From positions 219,372 to 283,371 of the forward strand of contig NZ_JARBTK010000007.1 in assembly GCF_029240215.1 (NCBI RefSeq): a stretch of DNA of 64,000 nucleotides. The letters run 5' to 3'. The notes beneath the pieces are model-generated. The model was not told the origin of the DNA and ran no database searches. It saw only the letters and a program-made list of their open reading frames with translations. A program made the position numbers and the translations under genes. Positions 61,208 through 64,000 of this stretch are shown one piece after another. Origin of the DNA: Chryseobacterium sp. (GTDB lineage Bacteria > Bacteroidota > Bacteroidia > Flavobacteriales > Weeksellaceae). Positions within the stretch are counted from its first letter, which is position 1, and every line of letters begins with the position of its first letter.

Positions 61208-62593
61208 ATGAATCATGACACTATCTGCGCACTGGCAACTGCTAACGGAATTGGAGCTATCGGAATTATAAGAATTTCAGGAGATGATGCTATTTCTGTT
61301 TCTTCGAAAATTTTCGAAGGAAAAAATCTTGAAAAAGCCGATTCTCATACGGTTCATTACGGATTTATCAAAGATAATGATGAGGTAATTGATGAAGTAA
61401 TGGTTTCTGTATTCAAAGCTCCGAAAACTTTTACTGCAGAAGATTCGGTAGAGATTTCTTTTCACGGTTCGCCGCATATTGCCAAAAGAATTCTTGAAGT
61501 TTTGATCAAAAATGGAGCAAGAATGGCCAAAGCAGGTGAATTTACGATGCGTGCTTTTATGAACGGCAGAATTGATCTGAGTCAGGCAGAATCGATAGCA
61601 GATTTGATTGCTTCGGAAAACGAATCTTCCCGAAAAGTAGCTCTAAACCAACTGAAAGGAGGAATTACCAATGAGATTTCTTTCCTTCGAACAGATCTTT
61701 TAAATTTTGTGTCACTTGTTGAGCTTGAGCTTGATTTTGCAGAAGAAGATGTGGAATTTGCTGACAGATCTGCATTGAATCAGCTGCTTGATAAAATTGA
61801 AACAAAACTAAATTCACTTATCGAGAGTTTCCAGTACGGAAATGCCATCAAAAACGGAACAGCTGTTGCAATTATCGGAAAACCAAATGCCGGAAAATCT
61901 ACATTACTAAATGCTTTATTGAAAGAAGAACGTGCAATTGTAAGCAATATTGCGGGAACGACCAGAGATACGATCGAGGAGATTCTTCATATAAAAGGTC
62001 ATGCTTTTAGACTGATTGACACAGCAGGATTACGCGATACAGTGGATGAAATTGAAGCAATCGGTGTAAAAAAAGCCAAAGAAAAAGTAGAAAATGCCAA
62101 TATTCTTGTCTATTTGGCAGATGTTGCAACAGAAAATTTCTCTGAAGATATTGAAATGATCAAATCTTTAATGAGAGATGATCTGAAGCTGATTATCTGT
62201 GCAACAAAAATTGACGAAGTGATCCCGATTCAATATGAAAAGGTAGAAGATATTTTCAGGAATGCAATTTCTCAGGAGTTTGATTTTATTAAAATTTCGG
62301 CTGTTGAAAACCAAAATATTCAGGATCTAAAAAATGAATTGTCATCTTACGTCGAGCAATTAAAATCACAGGAAAATAATGTTGTCATCACCAATCAGCG
62401 TCACTTCGAAGCTTTAGGCAAATCTCTGGAAGCTGTAAATAAAGTGAAGGAAGCGATCGCTTTTCAAATTTCAACAGAGCTACTTGCTTATGAATTGAGA
62501 AATGCCCTTGAATATCTGGGCGAGATTTCAGGAGAGGTTACTAATGATGAGGTTTTAGGAAATATTTTTTCTAAGTTCTGTATCGGGAAATAA
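61208..62593 (+). CDS. mnmE: tRNA modification GTPase MnmE
   Basis: MnmE works with MnmG to put a carboxymethylaminomethyl group on the wobble uridine of certain tRNAs. The 461-residue protein has the N-terminal formyl-THF-binding domain (DTICALATANGIGAIGIIRISG), a helical domain split around the GTPase domain, GKPNAGKSTLLNALL (P-loop), GTTRDT and DTAGLRD switch motifs, and the conserved C-terminal FCIGK with the essential Cys458. The length is normal and the gene is intact. Its last 18 bases form the attachment site discussed below. Confidence 0.97.
   Translation: MNHDTICALATANGIGAIGIIRISGDDAISVSSKIFEGKNLEKADSHTVHYGFIKDNDEVIDEVMVSVFKAPKTFTAEDSVEISFHGSPHIAKRILEVLIKNGARMAKAGEFTMRAFMNGRIDLSQAESIADLIASENESSRKVALNQLKGGITNEISFLRTDLLNFVSLVELELDFAEEDVEFADRSALNQLLDKIETKLNSLIESFQYGNAIKNGTAVAIIGKPNAGKSTLLNALLKEERAIVSNIAGTTRDTIEEILHIKGHAFRLIDTAGLRDTVDEIEAIGVKKAKEKVENANILVYLADVATENFSEDIEMIKSLMRDDLKLIICATKIDEVIPIQYEKVEDIFRNAISQEFDFIKISAVENQNIQDLKNELSSYVEQLKSQENNVVITNQRHFEALGKSLEAVNKVKEAIAFQISTELLAYELRNALEYLGEISGEVTNDEVLGNIFSKFCIGK
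62576..62593. other. putative island attachment site at the mnmE 3' end
   Basis: TTCTGTATCGGGAAATAA, which encodes FCIGK and the stop codon, is close to the trmE/thdF 3'-end site (TTCTGTATTGGGAAGTAA as I recall it) used by Salmonella genomic island 1 and related elements. A tyrosine recombinase gene starts about 170 bases downstream. The other end of the expected direct repeat is outside the window. Confidence 0.6.
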
Positions 62594-62689
62594 ATTAGCT
62601 TTTCTTTGATTTCTTTTTCTTTCTTTTAGTTGACTATCAGATATTTATATATTTTTTATTTTCTCTTTTTGGAGTTTATTTATATATTT

Positions 62690-62750
62690 GTACACCTGGT
62701 GTACACCTTGAGCTACCAAAATTAGCCCCAAGGTGTACAAATGTACACCT
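62690..62750. repeat. TGTACACC palindromic repeats before the integrase gene
   Basis: GTACACC (62690-62696), the perfect palindrome GGTGTACACC (62698-62707), and AGGTGTACA-AA-TGTACACCT (62731-62750) form a cluster in the 169-base gap. ACACCTTG and CAAGGTGT further pair across the cluster. These are likely operators of an island regulator or arm-type recombinase sites. Confidence 0.75.
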
Positions 62751-62762
62751 CAAATAAAATGT

Positions 62763-63938
62763 ATGAATATCACTTTAAAACAAAAAAATTTAGCTGATGG
62801 AAGGATTAGTCTTTTCATTGAGTATTACAAAGGTTCTTCCACTAATGTACAAGGAAAAAGAATTCATTTACGGGATTTCGAGTATTTGAAGCTTTATCTG
62901 CATCCCGAACCAAAAACGCCTAAGGAGAAAAAAGAAAATAAAGAAACTATGGTTCTTGCCGAAAGTATTTTGGCAATCAAAAAAGCTGAATATGTCCAAG
63001 GACGTTACGACTTAAAGGATACTGTGAAAAGTAAAAGAACTTTTTTAACATATTTTGAAGAGTTAACCGATGAAAAACGACTGCAGGATTCTTCAAATAA
63101 TTACGGTAACTGGTTTTCTACTTTACAACATCTCAAAAAAATTGTTTCTAAAAACATGACATTCGAAGAAATTGATGAAAGGTTCGTCAAAAAAGTTCAT
63201 CGATATTTTGAAAAGGAAGCTCTTACTAAAAGTGAAATTCCACTTTCTCAAAATTCCAAATATTCATATTTCAATAAATTTAAAGCTGCACTTCGTAATG
63301 CGTTTGACAATGGCTATCTGACAATAAATTATGCGGCCAAAATTAAATCATTTGAACAGGCAGAAAGTCAAAGAGAATATTTAATTTTTGATGAACTACA
63401 ACGTTTAGCCAAAACAGAATGTAAATATCCAGTTTTGAAGAAAGCATTTCTTTTTTCATGTTTATCAGGATTACGTTGGTCAGATATTAATTCTTTAATT
63501 TGGAAAGAAGTTCGTGACGAAGGTGATATTTCTAGAGTCAATTTCCGACAAGAAAAAACAGAGGGTGTAGAATATCTCTATATTTCAAAACAAGCCAGAG
63601 AATTGTTAGGTGAAAGACAAGATCCGCAAGAAAGAGTTTTCAAAGGTCTGAAATATGGGATGACCTACAATACAGAAATTATCCGTTGGTGCAATCGAGC
63701 TGCTGTTCCGAAACATATTACTTTTCATTCAGCTCGACATACGAATGCTGTCTTACTTCTGGAAAATGGTGCAGATATTTACACAGTTTCCAAAAGATTG
63801 GGACATCGAGAATTGAGAACAACGCAGATTTATGCAAAAATCGTGGATAGTAAAATGAAAGAAGCTGCTGAGATTATCCCGGAACTAAATATCGAACTGT
63901 ATGTAAATCGTCATCAAAAAGTGGACATTAGATATTAA
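62763..63938 (+). CDS. tyrosine recombinase/phage-type integrase
   Basis: The ATG at 62763 (MNITLKQKNLADGRISLFIEYY, 391 residues) is chosen over a GTG at 62733 that lies inside the palindromic repeats. An N-terminal arm-binding domain (about 1-100), a SAM-like core-binding domain (about 100-205) and a catalytic domain (about 215-375) are seen. Catalytic residues are Arg in SGLRWSD, His and Arg in HSARH, His in RLGHRE and the nucleophile Tyr in TTQIYAKI. The layout is typical of integrases of Bacteroidota integrative elements. It stands right after the mnmE 3' end, so it probably catalyses integration there. Confidence 0.9.
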   Translation: MNITLKQKNLADGRISLFIEYYKGSSTNVQGKRIHLRDFEYLKLYLHPEPKTPKEKKENKETMVLAESILAIKKAEYVQGRYDLKDTVKSKRTFLTYFEELTDEKRLQDSSNNYGNWFSTLQHLKKIVSKNMTFEEIDERFVKKVHRYFEKEALTKSEIPLSQNSKYSYFNKFKAALRNAFDNGYLTINYAAKIKSFEQAESQREYLIFDELQRLAKTECKYPVLKKAFLFSCLSGLRWSDINSLIWKEVRDEGDISRVNFRQEKTEGVEYLYISKQARELLGERQDPQERVFKGLKYGMTYNTEIIRWCNRAAVPKHITFHSARHTNAVLLLENGADIYTVSKRLGHRELRTTQIYAKIVDSKMKEAAEIIPELNIELYVNRHQKVDIRY

Positions 63939-63978
63939 AGATTTAAGGAGTGTTTTCATAAAAAGAGTAATTTTAATT

Positions 63979-64000
63979 ATGGCAACACCAAAAAAGAAAC
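63979..64000 (+). CDS. start of a further island gene (truncated by the window edge)
   Basis: An ATG at 63979 opens a frame MATPKKK that runs off the window, 40 bases after the integrase stop codon, with a weak AAGGAG 30 bases upstream. A lysine-rich start is all that can be seen. Confidence 0.35.

Overview
The window reads as chromosome of a Bacteroidota member, most likely a flavobacterium close to Chryseobacterium (Weeksellaceae). The evidence is AT-rich DNA, a SusC/SusD pair, a T9SS type A sorting tail, Bacteroidota TAnnTTTG -7 promoter boxes with little Shine-Dalgarno signal, and many families typical of that group (DUF3570, DUF4266, DUF6526, YaiO, aminopeptidase P). No rRNA or tRNA gene and no CRISPR array was seen.

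Layout. (1) 1-2.9 kb: end of a SusC receptor, SusD and a secreted glycerophosphodiester phosphodiesterase. (2) 3.1-6.5 kb, minus strand: a thioredoxin-like protein, an ApbE flavin transferase, a small lipoprotein ending in GGGCGCN and a DUF3570 outer-membrane barrel, with a small secreted protein upstream; this looks like a poorly described envelope redox or maturation system. (3) 6.7-23.4 kb: a stress island holding a P-type ATPase, pyrophosphatase, DASS transporter, Mla-type lipid ABC operon, triple-BON protein, PfkB kinase, L,D-transpeptidase, tandem universal stress protein, a FixL-like PAS kinase, a response regulator fused to a CRP/FNR domain, a free-standing LdhA N-domain-like protein, Hsp20 and a beta-CASP nuclease. 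Five exact TGAY-N4-RTCA (FixK/FNR-type) boxes lie upstream of its genes, so it resembles a low-oxygen or dormancy regulon carrying its own sensor. (4) 23.4-33.1 kb: serine hydrolase, a double ice-binding-domain T9SS protein, two secreted surface proteins, a TPR-AraC regulator and a small membrane protein. (5) 33.5-42.4 kb: YaiO barrel, processive GT2 synthase, HEAT-repeat membrane protein, response regulator and a 1301-residue hybrid kinase, probably an exopolysaccharide module.

(6) 42.8-56.9 kb: a seven-gene MacB-type tripartite efflux operon (adaptor, small secreted protein, ATPase, three paralogous permeases, TolC) with a near-consensus sigma-54 promoter and an upstream palindrome, divergent from a sigma-54 activator and its kinase. 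(7) 57-62.6 kb: type IB topoisomerase, a 55-residue lipoprotein, DUF6526, aminopeptidase P and mnmE, with two candidate structured RNAs in the gaps. (8) 62.6-64 kb: the mnmE 3' end resembles the known trmE/thdF island attachment site and is followed by TGTACACC palindromes and a tyrosine recombinase, so a genomic island probably begins here and runs off the window.

All functional statements come from reading the sequence and from knowledge of the families; no database search was run.
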